DNA of 64,000 bases from Vibrio sp. NTOU-M3 (GTDB lineage: Bacteria; Pseudomonadota; Gammaproteobacteria; Enterobacterales; Vibrionaceae). A model generated the notes under the pieces. It saw nothing but the letters and a program-made list of their open reading frames with translations, had not been told where the DNA came from and did no database searches. The stretch lies in assembly GCF_040869035.1 (NCBI RefSeq), contig NZ_CP162100.1, positions 806,001 to 870,000 on the forward strand. The letters are read 5' to 3'. A program made the position numbers and the translations under genes. Shown here piece by piece: positions 48,101-57,780 of the stretch (its first letter is position 1; each line of letters begins with the position of its first letter).

Positions 48101-49972
48101 ATGAAGTTTAGCCAAAAAATAGTCGCAGCATCGTCTGCGTTACTGCTTGTCACCGTTAGCTTGCTATCCGTTCAGCAGCTAAGTACCGTAAAATCCGAAG
48201 TAGAGGCATTGGTTGACAACAGCCTCACTGAAATGGTGAAGGGGGTGCAAAATACTGTTACGTCAGATATGAACAGTAAAAAATCTCTGGCTCAGTCGAT
48301 CACTGAAGTAATTGAACTTCACCCACAAGATCATGAGTACATCAAGAACGTGTTAGAGAGCCCTGAACTAAAAGGGAGCTTTCTCGCTGTTGGGTTGGGA
48401 TATGAATCTAACGGTTTTGTACTAGAAAATGATGACGGTTGGGATGTCGGCCCTGATTATGACCCACGTAAACGTCCTTGGTATCAGGATGCAAAAAGCA
48501 AAGGTCAACTGGTCGTTACCGCGCCATATATTGATGTCTCGACTAAGAATGTCATTATTTCAATCGGGACACCGGTCAAAGACAATGGGCAGTTTACTGC
48601 TGCAATGTTCTACGACATGGAATTGAGTGGTCTAGCGACACTAGTCAATAGCATTAACCTATTGGATGCGGGGTATTTGTTTATTGTCACTGAAGATGGG
48701 ACAACCATTGCTCACCCTGACGTCAAAAATAATGGTGAGAAGCTAGAAAAATACCTACCGGGCGTCAAAATCTCACAAGGCACCCAGCGAGTTGAGCTTG
48801 ATGGGGTTTCTTATCTCATTGATTTCGAATTGGTCCCTTCAGAAGGCTGGTATATCGGGGCGATTGTTGATGAGTCGATTGCGTTTGCTGCTATAGATAA
48901 GATGCGTAATAGCTCTATTCTCTATGTCATCATTGGTGCGGTTTTGAGTATTGTTGTTCTGACATTCTTGATCAAGGCATTAATGAAACCGCTAGGTGTG
49001 CTTAATGAAGCAATTGAAGATGTGGCTTCTGGTCAAGGTGATTTAACTAAACGTCTAGATACCAATACAGATAAAGAGTTTGCTACCTTAGCTGAAGGTT
49101 TTAATACCTTCACACAAACCTTACAACACCAGATTACTCAATCGAAAGCTATTGGGGCTGAAATTCTACGTGGTACAGAAATGACCGTTGTTGGCGCGCA
49201 AGAATCTGCAGAAGCAATGCGCAGTCAATTGCATGAGTTAGAGCAATTAGCAACCGCTATGAACGAAATGGCCGTTACAGCGACAGAAGTGGCGAATAAC
49301 GCGCAAGGAGCGGCATCAGCTGCGAAAGAAGCCGATGATGCAACACGTGATGGTTCTGGCATTGTGGGTGAAACAACTGCATCAATTGATGCGTTGGCAG
49401 CTCGTATTGATCAAGCGGTTGAAGAAGTGCAAGGGTTAGAGTCTGCTACTGCAAATATTGAGACCATTTTGAAGGTGATTAACGATATTGCTGACCAAAC
49501 CAACTTGCTTGCACTGAACGCAGCGATAGAGGCAGCTCGAGCAGGGGAATCAGGGCGTGGTTTTGCTGTTGTGGCTGATGAAGTTCGTACTCTTGCGCAG
49601 CGGACACAAGAATCAACTACTGAAATTCGTAGCATGATTGAGCAGCTTCAAGCAGGTGCAAGTTCGGTCTCTGCCGCTATGAATGAAAGTAAGAACACCA
49701 CGGTTGATGCGGTAGATAAAGCTCAAGCCGCAAATGAGGCACTAAAACGTATCAGTGAGTCGATTCAGGTGATCACGGATATGAATATGCAAATTGCCTC
49801 GGCTGCAGAAGAGCAAAGCTTGGTAGCCGAAGAAATCAACAGTAATACTGTGAAGATTAAAGATCTGTCGACACAGGTGGCGGATGCGGCTGAAAGCTCA
49901 AGCGTTGCAATGCAAGTTCAAACAGAAAATGTGCGTGAACAAGATGCAATTTTGAATAAGTTTATTGTGTAA
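48101..49972 (+). CDS. Methyl-accepting chemotaxis protein, amino-acid-type dCache (Mlp24-like)
   Basis: Chemoreceptor of 623 aa. TM1 about 10-28, periplasmic dCache_1 domain about 35-270, TM2 about 277-297, HAMP, and a signalling domain with the hairpin tip [16 protein letters not shown] and [14 protein letters not shown]. The ligand pocket carries Tyr120, Arg125, Trp127, Tyr128, Tyr143 and Asp172, the spacing of the amino-acid-binding dCache_1AA motif. By family and position it is like V. cholerae Mlp24. No C-terminal CheR-binding pentapeptide is seen. ATG at 48101 has RBS GAGGAAGAG. Confidence 0.9.
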   Translation: MKFSQKIVAASSALLLVTVSLLSVQQLSTVKSEVEALVDNSLTEMVKGVQNTVTSDMNSKKSLAQSITEVIELHPQDHEYIKNVLESPELKGSFLAVGLGYESNGFVLENDDGWDVGPDYDPRKRPWYQDAKSKGQLVVTAPYIDVSTKNVIISIGTPVKDNGQFTAAMFYDMELSGLATLVNSINLLDAGYLFIVTEDGTTIAHPDVKNNGEKLEKYLPGVKISQGTQRVELDGVSYLIDFELVPSEGWYIGAIVDESIAFAAIDKMRNSSILYVIIGAVLSIVVLTFLIKALMKPLGVLNEAIEDVASGQGDLTKRLDTNTDKEFATLAEGFNTFTQTLQHQITQSKAIGAEILRGTEMTVVGAQESAEAMRSQLHELEQLATAMNEMAVTATEVANNAQGAASAAKEADDATRDGSGIVGETTASIDALAARIDQAVEEVQGLESATANIETILKVINDIADQTNLLALNAAIEAARAGESGRGFAVVADEVRTLAQRTQESTTEIRSMIEQLQAGASSVSAAMNESKNTTVDAVDKAQAANEALKRISESIQVITDMNMQIASAAEEQSLVAEEINSNTVKIKDLSTQVADAAESSSVAMQVQTENVREQDAILNKFIV

Positions 49973-49982
49973 TGATAAATAC

Positions 49983-50012
49983 AAAGCGCCAGTTACTAAC
50001 TGGCGCTTTTTT
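49983..50012 (+). terminator. Terminator of the chemoreceptor gene
   Basis: AAAGCGCCAGTT / AACTGGCGCTTT with short loop, followed by TTT. Confidence 0.92.
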
Positions 50013-50075
50013 GTGGGAGGTTACCAAGTGTATTTATGCTTGGTTAACTTCCATTCTGTTAGAGAACACGTAATA

Positions 50076-50225
50076 TCACCCACAAATCTGTGTATGTAAT
50101 TCTTGGAACGGAATTACGCTATACAACTCAGGAAGATGATTGGTGAAACCTACTTCAAGTTTGCGTCTTCCAACTGATAAGTGCCATAAAGCCTTATCAA
50201 GATCGACTCTACCGATTTCACTTCG
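50076..50225 (-). pseudogene. Coding remnant, 49 codons, no start
   Basis: Minus-strand open frame ending in TGA at 50076-50078. It reads like real coding sequence (RVDLDKALWHLSV, then GFTNHLPELYSVIPFQELHT). A second frame just upstream on the same strand (NRDNHLACLASELVNQS then stop, about 50230-50287) could be its continuation after a frameshift. I recognise neither part. Confidence 0.35.
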
Positions 50226-50294
50226 TTAGCTCTGATTTACCAATTCTGAGGCCAAACAAGCCAGATGGTTGTCTCGATTACAACTATAAATAAT

Positions 50295-50480
50295 TTAGGA
50301 AACACCCTCTGTTTCCTCTAGTTCCAATAGTCTGCTTCGGCTCTCTTCCATACTTGTAACATTATGAGAAAGATTGGCTAAATCATCAGCTGTGGTGGCA
50401 AGTAATGGAGCTTTCTTATTAAAAATGGAAACTTTAATTTCGCTAAAAGATAAACCAAGTAAGGTTTTTACAAAAAATAA
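50295..50480 (-). pseudogene. Truncated C-terminal gene remnant
   Basis: Minus-strand frame open for 61 codons to TAA at 50295-50297, with no start codon near its beginning. The end is helical and charged (ADDLANLSHNV, MEESRSRLLELEETEGVS). It looks like the C-terminus of a lost gene. Family unknown. Together with the preceding remnant it fills most of the 640-base gap. Confidence 0.35.
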
Positions 50481-50599
50481 TTAGCAGATTACTCATTATT
50501 TTATTTTTATATCAATATTTTATTTTTATTTTGCTCTTCTGTTTAGCCATCTTTGTTGTAACAAATGTTTTCCTCGTGGAATTTTTCGTTATTGTTTAT

Positions 50600-50618
50600 G
50601 AGAATGATTTTCATTACT
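50600..50618. promoter_or_regulatory. Fur-box candidate of the FTR1/P19 operon
   Basis: GAGAATGATTTTCATTACT agrees with the 19-base consensus GATAATGATAATCATTATC at most positions (about 14), 34 bases before the permease start. Ferric uptake regulator would repress the operon when iron is ample. Confidence 0.8.
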
Positions 50619-50651
50619 CTTAATTGAAAAAATTTGTTACATGGACGACTT

Positions 50652-52604
50652 ATGTTCAGTCTTAACAGTAAAATTCTTACCTTACTTTTTAGTTTCTTGA
50701 CTTGTTGGTTCTCATTGTCGGCATGGGCCATTGACTACAACAGTGCGGTCAACGACATTGCGCAGCGCTTAGATAAAGCATCTCAGCTTTATGAACAAGG
50801 CGATAAAGACCAAGCAAAAACAACAGTACAAATGGCGTATTTCGAGGTGTTTGAAAGCCTAGAAGGTCCGGTACGGATTAATTACTCGCAGCAATACGCG
50901 TATCAACTAGAGGCGAAGTTTGGTGACATTCGCAAGTTAATCGTTGCGGGAAAACCCGTTGATGAAGTGGATGCGGAAATCAATTGGTTGAAAAAAGAAA
51001 TTCTGGGTCTGCCGGAGATCTTGGCGTCAGGTCACCAACTTAAAGCTGAAAACACCAATCTACATACCGAGGATATCTTGCCGTTTTGGCGTGAAGCGGT
51101 CACAAACATCGACACCCAGCTCAATGCGGCTTTGACTGAATATCGTGAATCTGGCGAACAACCAGAAAGCGCAGCAGAAAAACAACAACGTGCATTCGAT
51201 TTAGTGCAACAAGTGCAGTTCAAAGGGTACAAAAATACCGAGCTGGAAATTGCTATTCGGTTACATCGATCTGCAGAGCGTTCGGCAGAATACAACGCAG
51301 CGTTCCGCTCGATTGCCAAAATCACCAAGCAACCTTTTACTCAACAAAACCTGATCCGATTTGGGTATGAGTTGTCGACCTTGGTTCAAGGGTTGAAAGA
51401 CGAATTACCGGGTCTGCCAGCGACACGCGATTTCCAAGTTCCTGATACTGCGAAGAACGCCGATACAGCAGTTGCTGCACGTGATTGGAACCCCGTCGTC
51501 AGCGATATCATGACTGCGATTGATGGCGCTATTGATAGCTATAAAAATGGCGACAAAACGGCGGCTATTCTTGCGGTACAAGATGCTTACTTCGATCATT
51601 TTGAAGCATCAGGTATGGAAAATGCGGTGGGGTCGAGAGACAGCGCATTCAAATCAGAACTTGAAGGCTACTTCACCCGTATTGTCAGTATGCTAAAGGC
51701 AAACCAAGCTCAGGCTGATATTGACCAGCAAGTACAGAAGCTAAAAGTAGGCTTGATGGATGCAGCAGGCAATCTATCTGAAGGCAACTTGAGTTGGTGG
51801 GCGATGTTGATCGCGAGCTTCACCATTATTTTCCGTGAAGGATTGGAGGCGCTGCTTATCGTTGCCGCCATCACCGCTTACCTGATCAAAAACGATGCCT
51901 CTGACAAGCTACATGTTGTCAAAAATTCGGTCGTTGTTGGTCTGATTGCCAGTGCGATCACCGCGGTATTGTTCCAGTGGCTATTTGAAAACTCTGGCGC
52001 AAGTCGAGAGCTGCTTGAAGGCATCACCATGTTGATTGCTGTTGTCGTGCTTTTCTCTATGAGTTACTGGCTGCTTTCCAAAGTTGAAGCCGCTCAATGG
52101 AAGCGCTACCTCGAAAGCAAACTTGCCACGTCGATCACCACAGGTTCTCTCTTTGGTTTATGGCTGGCGAGCTTCCTAGCGGTTTACCGTGAAGGTGCAG
52201 AGACGGTCTTGTTCTACTTTGCTTTGGCAGCCGATACCAACTCTCAAACCATGATCGCCCTGATTGCTGGATTCGCTATTGGCGTGCTACTGCTCGCGGT
52301 GATCTTCTTTGTCATGCGCTATAGCGTGGTCAAGCTCCCTCTGAAACCTTTCTTCATCTTTACTGGCGGATTCATGTATCTGATGGCGTTTGTCTTTGCG
52401 GGTAAAGGTGTCCTAGAGCTGATTGAAGGCAAGTTATTCCAACCAACATTAATTTCAGGCGCGCCAGAGTTTGCTCCGTTGGGCATTTACCCATACATGG
52501 AAACTTTGCTGCCTCAACTGGCGCTTATCGTGGCAGCAGTCTTTGCGCTCATCGTAATGAAAGCAAGAAGTAAGCGAGATCTTGCTCAGCAAGCTCGTTG
52601 TTAA
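50652..52604 (+). CDS. FTR1-family iron permease (FetM/FtrC-like)
   Basis: High-affinity iron permease of 650 aa. Signal peptide about 1-26 (ending SAWA). The periplasmic N-terminal part (27-380) holds two similar helical units (AYFEVFESLEGPV; AYFDHFEASGMENAV), typical of FetM-type permeases. The membrane part has both FTR1 motifs REGLE (FREGLEALLIV) and REGAE (YREGAETVLFY), which bind ferric iron. First gene of a Fur-box-controlled operon with P19. The ATG at 50652 has only a weak RBS (GGAC). Confidence 0.9.
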   Translation: MFSLNSKILTLLFSFLTCWFSLSAWAIDYNSAVNDIAQRLDKASQLYEQGDKDQAKTTVQMAYFEVFESLEGPVRINYSQQYAYQLEAKFGDIRKLIVAGKPVDEVDAEINWLKKEILGLPEILASGHQLKAENTNLHTEDILPFWREAVTNIDTQLNAALTEYRESGEQPESAAEKQQRAFDLVQQVQFKGYKNTELEIAIRLHRSAERSAEYNAAFRSIAKITKQPFTQQNLIRFGYELSTLVQGLKDELPGLPATRDFQVPDTAKNADTAVAARDWNPVVSDIMTAIDGAIDSYKNGDKTAAILAVQDAYFDHFEASGMENAVGSRDSAFKSELEGYFTRIVSMLKANQAQADIDQQVQKLKVGLMDAAGNLSEGNLSWWAMLIASFTIIFREGLEALLIVAAITAYLIKNDASDKLHVVKNSVVVGLIASAITAVLFQWLFENSGASRELLEGITMLIAVVVLFSMSYWLLSKVEAAQWKRYLESKLATSITTGSLFGLWLASFLAVYREGAETVLFYFALAADTNSQTMIALIAGFAIGVLLLAVIFFVMRYSVVKLPLKPFFIFTGGFMYLMAFVFAGKGVLELIEGKLFQPTLISGAPEFAPLGIYPYMETLLPQLALIVAAVFALIVMKARSKRDLAQQARC

Positions 52605-52649
52605 ACATGAAAAAATCTTTGTAAAATCAAGTAAGTAAAGGACATTACT

Positions 52650-53183
52650 ATGTTGAATAAAAAACTCATCGCTACCGCAGTGGCTGCTTCAGCTCTATCA
52701 GGTGTAGCTATGGCAAATGATCTACCTTTCGTTGAGTACCCAGCCGGTGAACCTCTTGAAATGAATGGTATGGAGATTGCTGCTGTTTACCTTAAGCCCG
52801 TTACGATGGAGCCTCAAGGTATGATGCGTGCAGCTTCTAAATCGGAAGTGCACTTAGAGGCAGACATCCATGCTCTTGCTGGTAACAAAAACGGCTTTGG
52901 TGCGGGTGAGTGGATCCCTTACCTAACCATTAACTACACGTTGAAAAACGTCGATACCGGTAAAGTGCAAGAGGGGACCTTCATGCCGATGGTGGCAGCA
53001 GATGGTCCTCACTACGGCTCAAATATCAACATGTTAGGTGTGGGTAACTACGAGCTTACATTCCACATCGATCCACCGTCAAAAGCGGGTTTGCTGCGTC
53101 ATACGGATGAAGAAACTGGCGTTGGTCGTTGGTTCAAACCATTTGATGCTCAATACAAGTTTAAGTACGTAGGCATTAAGTAA
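52650..53183 (+). CDS. Periplasmic iron/copper-binding P19-family protein (FetP/FtrA-like)
   Basis: Periplasmic protein of 177 aa of the P19 (Tpd) family that presents iron to the FTR1 permease and binds copper in characterised members. Signal peptide about 1-22 (ending AMA). Metal-site stretches are VHLEADIHA, MPMVAADGPHYG and the C-terminal LLRHTDEETGVGRW, giving the conserved Met and His ligands. RBS AAAGGA; 45 bases after the permease. Confidence 0.93.
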   Translation: MLNKKLIATAVAASALSGVAMANDLPFVEYPAGEPLEMNGMEIAAVYLKPVTMEPQGMMRAASKSEVHLEADIHALAGNKNGFGAGEWIPYLTINYTLKNVDTGKVQEGTFMPMVAADGPHYGSNINMLGVGNYELTFHIDPPSKAGLLRHTDEETGVGRWFKPFDAQYKFKYVGIK

Positions 53184-53197
53184 CCTTCCTTGTGTAA

Positions 53198-53238
53198 CAA
53201 CCAGGCTGCAGTTTGTGGTCTGGTTGCTCTGTTTTTTT
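53198..53238 (+). terminator. Possible attenuating terminator inside the iron operon
   Basis: CAACCAG (53198-53204) pairs with CTGGTTG (53220-53226), and seven T's follow at 53232-53238 after a 5-base gap. Partial termination here would give more permease and P19 than downstream products. Confidence 0.4.
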
Positions 53239-53287
53239 GAGTGACTTATCTGTCTGATGCACTGTGCATGAATGGTCAGTGGTAAAT

Positions 53288-54691
53288 ATGAGCTTCTATC
53301 TTTCTCACGTCTTACTCGTTTTTTTGCTCCCAGCGATGCTATTTGGTGTGCTGTGGGCTGCGCAATCTAACGCTTTGTATAAACACCAGATTGGGTGGTT
53401 TGTGCTTGCGGTGCTCTCTGGTTCTGCACTGTTTCATCTACTGCCATTTAGCCAAGTGAATGTACTTATTATTAACAGTGTTTATCTTGGCGTTATCTTC
53501 CTGTCGGTTTTACTTGGTGCCATATGGCGATTGCCTTCGACCTTATTGGTGTGCCTGCAAAGCGTAACGGTCTTTCTATGCAGTTTTGTTTGGGCAAAAG
53601 AAGCCAAGCTCACGATGTTGAGCACAACCAACGTTATTAACACCGAGCTGATCTTAAACATCAGTTCTGTGATCCTAGGATTTGTCTTGATTACACTAAT
53701 CAAGATCGCGGTCTCTTTGACGACCAAATCCCTATCCAAGATGGCTCGTAATGCACTTTGTTTACTGTTGTTAGTGCTGGCAGCATTGCCCCTCTCTGGT
53801 GAGATTATCCTGGCGTGCATGAAGCTAGGGATTCTTGGTCTCGATAAAGGTTTACTGTCTTACGTATCTAAAGTCACCAACTTCTCTTGGATTCTGTCTT
53901 ACGCCGTACTGGCATTAGTTTCTATTTGTGTGACTGTCTTTTTCGTTACTCAGACTCGACCACTACAAGAGCAGGTGAAGCAAGCTGAATCCGCGATTGA
54001 ACGACGCAAACATCAAGCGGCTTTGAATTCAGCTCAACGTAAAGTGCGTTTTAATATTGCGACTATCGCTACGATTCTGATTGCGCTGCTTTTCTGGGAT
54101 CTTGTCGCTTCTCAACCGATTCGTCGTTCAGAAGCGCAGCGTATTGAAGTGGCAGCCGATGGCGCTGTCCATGTCCCTATCTCTGAGCAATTAATCGATG
54201 GAAAACTGCACCGATTTGAATGGGTAGCAAGCGATGGCAAAGTGGTGCGCTTTTTCATCATTGATCGTTTTGCCGGTGAAGAGAAATTTGGCGTTGTCTT
54301 TGATGCTTGCATGCTGTGTGGTGATGCAGGATACGCGCAAGTTGGTGATCAAGTGGTGTGCTTGGCGTGTGGCGTACATATCTTTATTCCTTCGATTGGT
54401 AAGCCTGGTGGGTGTAACCCAATCCCTATTCCTAAATGGACCGTCGCGAATCATGAAATCGTAATTTCGAAGTCGACCCTAGAAAGCGGTCTGAAATATT
54501 TTAGTGACGTGGTGGAAGTCATGGCGACAGATCCAGTCAATGGCGAGAAGATCAGCAATATGGAGGCTGAGCACAGTTATTCATTCTCAGGAAAGACCTA
54601 CTTCTTTACCTCTGAGCAATCTTATGACGCTTTCCGTGATGATCCATGGAAATACGCGGACGTTGAACCGCTAAATCCGTTAGGAGAGTAA
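53288..54691 (+). CDS. DUF2318 membrane protein with C-terminal YHS domain
   Basis: Inner-membrane protein of 467 aa. About eight hydrophobic segments fill 1-265. The DUF2318 domain (about 270-385) has five cysteines: CMLC (341, 344), CLAC (358, 361) and GGCNP (376), with the FIPSIGKPGGCNPIPIPKW end. In P19-type systems it is taken as an Fe-S or metal-binding electron-transfer partner. A YHS-like domain follows (about 405-460), but its usual DPVCGM motif reads DPVNGE, so the metal-binding Cys is lost. Start at ATG 53288, with an earlier GTG possible. Confidence 0.83.
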   Translation: MSFYLSHVLLVFLLPAMLFGVLWAAQSNALYKHQIGWFVLAVLSGSALFHLLPFSQVNVLIINSVYLGVIFLSVLLGAIWRLPSTLLVCLQSVTVFLCSFVWAKEAKLTMLSTTNVINTELILNISSVILGFVLITLIKIAVSLTTKSLSKMARNALCLLLLVLAALPLSGEIILACMKLGILGLDKGLLSYVSKVTNFSWILSYAVLALVSICVTVFFVTQTRPLQEQVKQAESAIERRKHQAALNSAQRKVRFNIATIATILIALLFWDLVASQPIRRSEAQRIEVAADGAVHVPISEQLIDGKLHRFEWVASDGKVVRFFIIDRFAGEEKFGVVFDACMLCGDAGYAQVGDQVVCLACGVHIFIPSIGKPGGCNPIPIPKWTVANHEIVISKSTLESGLKYFSDVVEVMATDPVNGEKISNMEAEHSYSFSGKTYFFTSEQSYDAFRDDPWKYADVEPLNPLGE

Positions 54692-54693
54692 TC

Positions 54694-55980
54694 ATGTTAA
54701 TCAGAATGCTTCGTCAGTCATGGCGACATGATACCAACCGAAAATTACTCGCTGTCGTTACGGTTTTTCTCGCGGCGAGCCTAATCTCAGCGCTGCTGGC
54801 TATTTCAATCAATATCGGTAACAAGATGTCGATGGAGATGAAAAGCTATGGTGCCAACATTGAAATCTCTCCTGAAGGACAAGTAAAGCTGCCAGATATT
54901 TTGGCGAAGAACGTCAACAAGTTGGAAAAAGAAGACTTACTTGCAGAGAGTGAACTGCCCAACATCATGGACATCTTTTGGCGCAATAACATTATTGGTT
55001 TTGCTCCATTTGTACGTGGGCAAGTTAAAGCGCCTGAGTTCGATAAAACCGTCAATATTATCGGTACTTTTTTTGATAAGAATCTGCCTGTTTCTGACGA
55101 TGGCAAATACCGAACGGGTAATAAAACCATCTCGACGTATTGGCATGTCGATGGTCAATGGCCAGATGATGAAAAAACTCAAGCCTTGGTAGGGCAGTCA
55201 TTGGCGCAAAAACTGGGTCTTAAATCTGGCGACAAGCTTGAGTTGCGCGGCATCGAAAACCGCACATTGTCGGTAACGATAACGGGCTTACTGGAAAATG
55301 GCACGACGGATGAGAACGCAGTGTTACTGCCGCTGAACCTTGGCCAGAAACTACTGGGTTTGGAAGGACGAGTACAATCGGTAAAAGTCTCAGCATTGAC
55401 GGTGCCGGAAAACGCACTATCAAAAAAAGCACGTGAAGATTTGGAATCGCTCGATTCGGATGAATATGACCTTTGGTTCTGCACGGCGTTTGTCTCCTCA
55501 ATCTCTTTCCAATTAGAAGGCGCGATGAATAACGCAATGGTGAAGCCTTTGTGGCAGGTTGCCGCTTCAGAAGGCATGGTGATTCATAAGATCCAAAGCT
55601 TATTGTTTGTTGTGACGTTTGCCGCTTTGATCGCTTCTGCGATGGGGATCGCCTCATTAATGACCAATGCGATATTGCAGCGAGCCAAAGAGATTGGTTT
55701 GATGAAGTCTCTTGGTGCTCACAACTGGCAAGTGTATGCGTTGTTCTATTCTGAATCGATGATTTGTGGCGTGTTGGGCGGCTTACTTGGTTGCCTTGCC
55801 GGGTGGGGACTATCCAAAGTGGTTGGTTATGCACTGTTTGGTTCATCCATCTCTTTTGATTGGATCATCGTTCCAGTGGTGCTGTTTATCTCGACCCTAA
55901 TTACAGTGTTAGGTACTTACTTCCCTTCACGCAGAATTGCTTCTCTCTACCCAATTGAGGTGTTGTATGGCCGCAAATAA
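54694..55980 (+). CDS. FtsX/MacB-like ABC permease, first subunit
   Basis: Permease of 428 aa: one N-terminal membrane segment (about 18-40), a periplasmic MacB_PCD-type domain (to about 300), and three C-terminal segments with the FtsX core (QRAKEIGLMKSLGAHNWQV). Ends RIASLYPIEVLYGRK. Starts 2 bases after the DUF2318 gene. Homologues occur in the same slot in Campylobacter (Cj1661-type) and Yersinia P19 loci; the transported substrate is unknown. Confidence 0.87.
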   Translation: MLIRMLRQSWRHDTNRKLLAVVTVFLAASLISALLAISINIGNKMSMEMKSYGANIEISPEGQVKLPDILAKNVNKLEKEDLLAESELPNIMDIFWRNNIIGFAPFVRGQVKAPEFDKTVNIIGTFFDKNLPVSDDGKYRTGNKTISTYWHVDGQWPDDEKTQALVGQSLAQKLGLKSGDKLELRGIENRTLSVTITGLLENGTTDENAVLLPLNLGQKLLGLEGRVQSVKVSALTVPENALSKKAREDLESLDSDEYDLWFCTAFVSSISFQLEGAMNNAMVKPLWQVAASEGMVIHKIQSLLFVVTFAALIASAMGIASLMTNAILQRAKEIGLMKSLGAHNWQVYALFYSESMICGVLGGLLGCLAGWGLSKVVGYALFGSSISFDWIIVPVVLFISTLITVLGTYFPSRRIASLYPIEVLYGRK

Positions 55981-57103
55981 ATCTTCCTCTATGCTGCTTA
56001 CCTTAGTTTGGCGTTCATTGAGATTACGTGCGCAACGTGTTCTCGTGGTGTTTATGGCGTTGACGGTTGGCGCGGCAATCATTACTGCAATGGCAGGGGT
56101 CTACTTCGACATTAACCAGAAGATGAGTCATGAGCTAAGAAACTACGGAGCGAACTTTTTTGTAGGACCGGACGCGACAGCGACATTAACGACAAAGCAA
56201 TACCAACAGATCAAAGCTGAGGCACCTAAAGACAGTTTAATTGCTTCCAGCCCATATCTGTACGGCATGGTACAAGCCGAGTTAGAGAAAATTGTCTTAA
56301 TGGGTATCGACTTTTCGCAGTTGAAAAAACTGGTTCCTTATTGGCAAGTGGAAGGTCGATGGATTGGTGTCTCTTTTGATGATCGGAATGTCATGATCGG
56401 AAAGAAACTGGCAGAGAAATTAGAACTCAAAGTTGGCTCTGACCTGACGGTCTACAACAAAAGTGACCGTTATACGTTCAAGATTAAGGGCATCATTGAG
56501 TCAGGTTCGGATGAAGATAACTACCTAATTGTAAACCTACCGTTCGTACAAAAATGGTTGAACAAAGGGGATGAAATCAATTTTGCCATGTTCAGTCTAA
56601 CGAATGATAAAGGTCAGGTAGGGCAGTTTGAATCGACTTTGAAGCAGCAGTACCCAGACTTGCTTGTTCGTCCTATCCGAAAGGTGTCAGCATCGGAAGG
56701 TAAAGTACTCAATAAGATTAAGCTGTTAATGGGCATCGTCGCTTTGGTCATTTTAGTGTTGTCTACCTTATGCGTGAATACAACCATGACGTCGATGATT
56801 TCTGAGCGACGTTATGAGTTCGCACTACAAAAGTCTTTGGGCGCATCCAATCAATCCATTACTCGTCAGATTGTTGTTGAAACTCTTGCCATTACCTTTG
56901 CTGCAGTTATTGCAGGGTTGCTAATCGGCTATGTGTTAGCGCAATTTCTTGGACACTCGGTGTTTAACGCCACCATTGATTTACGTTTCCCTGTGCTGGT
57001 TATCACTAGCTTACTTTCTTTCGCTGCGGCTTTAGTGGCTGCAACGCTTCCAACCATCAGAGCCATTCGTATCGATCCGGCTAAAGTGCTCAAAGGAGAT
57101 TAA
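55967..57103 (+). CDS. FtsX/MacB-like ABC permease, second subunit
   Basis: Permease of 378 aa with the same layout as its neighbour: membrane segment at about 23-45, periplasmic domain, three C-terminal segments (ERRYEFALQKSLGASNQSI). Ends AIRIDPAKVLKGD. ATG at 55967 lies inside the preceding gene (14-base overlap). The pair probably forms a heterodimer with the next-encoded ATPase. Confidence 0.87.
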   Translation: MAANKSSSMLLTLVWRSLRLRAQRVLVVFMALTVGAAIITAMAGVYFDINQKMSHELRNYGANFFVGPDATATLTTKQYQQIKAEAPKDSLIASSPYLYGMVQAELEKIVLMGIDFSQLKKLVPYWQVEGRWIGVSFDDRNVMIGKKLAEKLELKVGSDLTVYNKSDRYTFKIKGIIESGSDEDNYLIVNLPFVQKWLNKGDEINFAMFSLTNDKGQVGQFESTLKQQYPDLLVRPIRKVSASEGKVLNKIKLLMGIVALVILVLSTLCVNTTMTSMISERRYEFALQKSLGASNQSITRQIVVETLAITFAAVIAGLLIGYVLAQFLGHSVFNATIDLRFPVLVITSLLSFAAALVAATLPTIRAIRIDPAKVLKGD

Positions 57104-57105
57104 CC

Positions 57106-57780
57106 ATGTCAGATTACGCTATTAAGACCGAAGGCTTATGCAAGGTTTTTGACCAAGTTCACGCGTTGGACGACATCAATATTGAGGTAAAGAAAGGGGA
57201 GTTTGTTGCCATTATGGGGGCGTCGGGCTCTGGTAAAACGACCTTAATGAATATCCTCAGCTGTTTGGACAATCCGACCTCAGGCAAGGTGTTCCTCGAT
57301 GGTGAGGAAGCGGACAGCCTAGATGAAGAAGGGCGACGAGCATTTCGAGCAGAGAAAATCGGTCTGGTCTTCCAGCAGTTTCATCTCATTCCTTATCTCA
57401 CTGCTCTGGAGAACGTGATGCTTGCGCAGCATTACCATAGTGTGCCCGATGAAGAAGCAGCAAAGCGAGTGTTAGAACAAGTAGGGCTAGGGCACCGCTT
57501 TGAACACTTGCCGAGTCAGCTTTCTGGTGGTGAGCAGCAGCGTGTATGCATCGCTCGCGCGATTGTGAATGAAAGCCCGATCCTATTTGCTGACGAACCC
57601 ACTGGTAACTTGGACGAGGAGAACGAAAAAATCGTCCTCGATATTTTCCAAAAACTCCATGCACAAAACCGAACCATCATTATGGTCACCCACAACCCAA
57701 GCTTAGGTCAGTACACGGACCGAATCATCCGCCTCCAACACGGCAAGTACATCGGAGAGGAGGTGTTAGATGTGGCATAA
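57106..57780 (+). CDS. ABC transporter ATPase (LolD/MacB-type)
   Basis: ATPase of 224 aa. Walker [10 protein letters not shown] loop VFQQFHL, signature LSGGEQQR, Walker B ILFADEP, H loop VTHN. Full length, 2 bases after the second permease. It powers the FtsX-like pair of the iron operon. Confidence 0.92.
   Translation: MSDYAIKTEGLCKVFDQVHALDDINIEVKKGEFVAIMGASGSGKTTLMNILSCLDNPTSGKVFLDGEEADSLDEEGRRAFRAEKIGLVFQQFHLIPYLTALENVMLAQHYHSVPDEEAAKRVLEQVGLGHRFEHLPSQLSGGEQQRVCIARAIVNESPILFADEPTGNLDEENEKIVLDIFQKLHAQNRTIIMVTHNPSLGQYTDRIIRLQHGKYIGEEVLDVA

Noticed and set aside
57106..57780. ATPase as LolD of lipoprotein export
   Set aside because: It is LolD-like in sequence class, but its partners are the FtsX-like permeases of a P19 locus and there is no lolC/lolE nearby.
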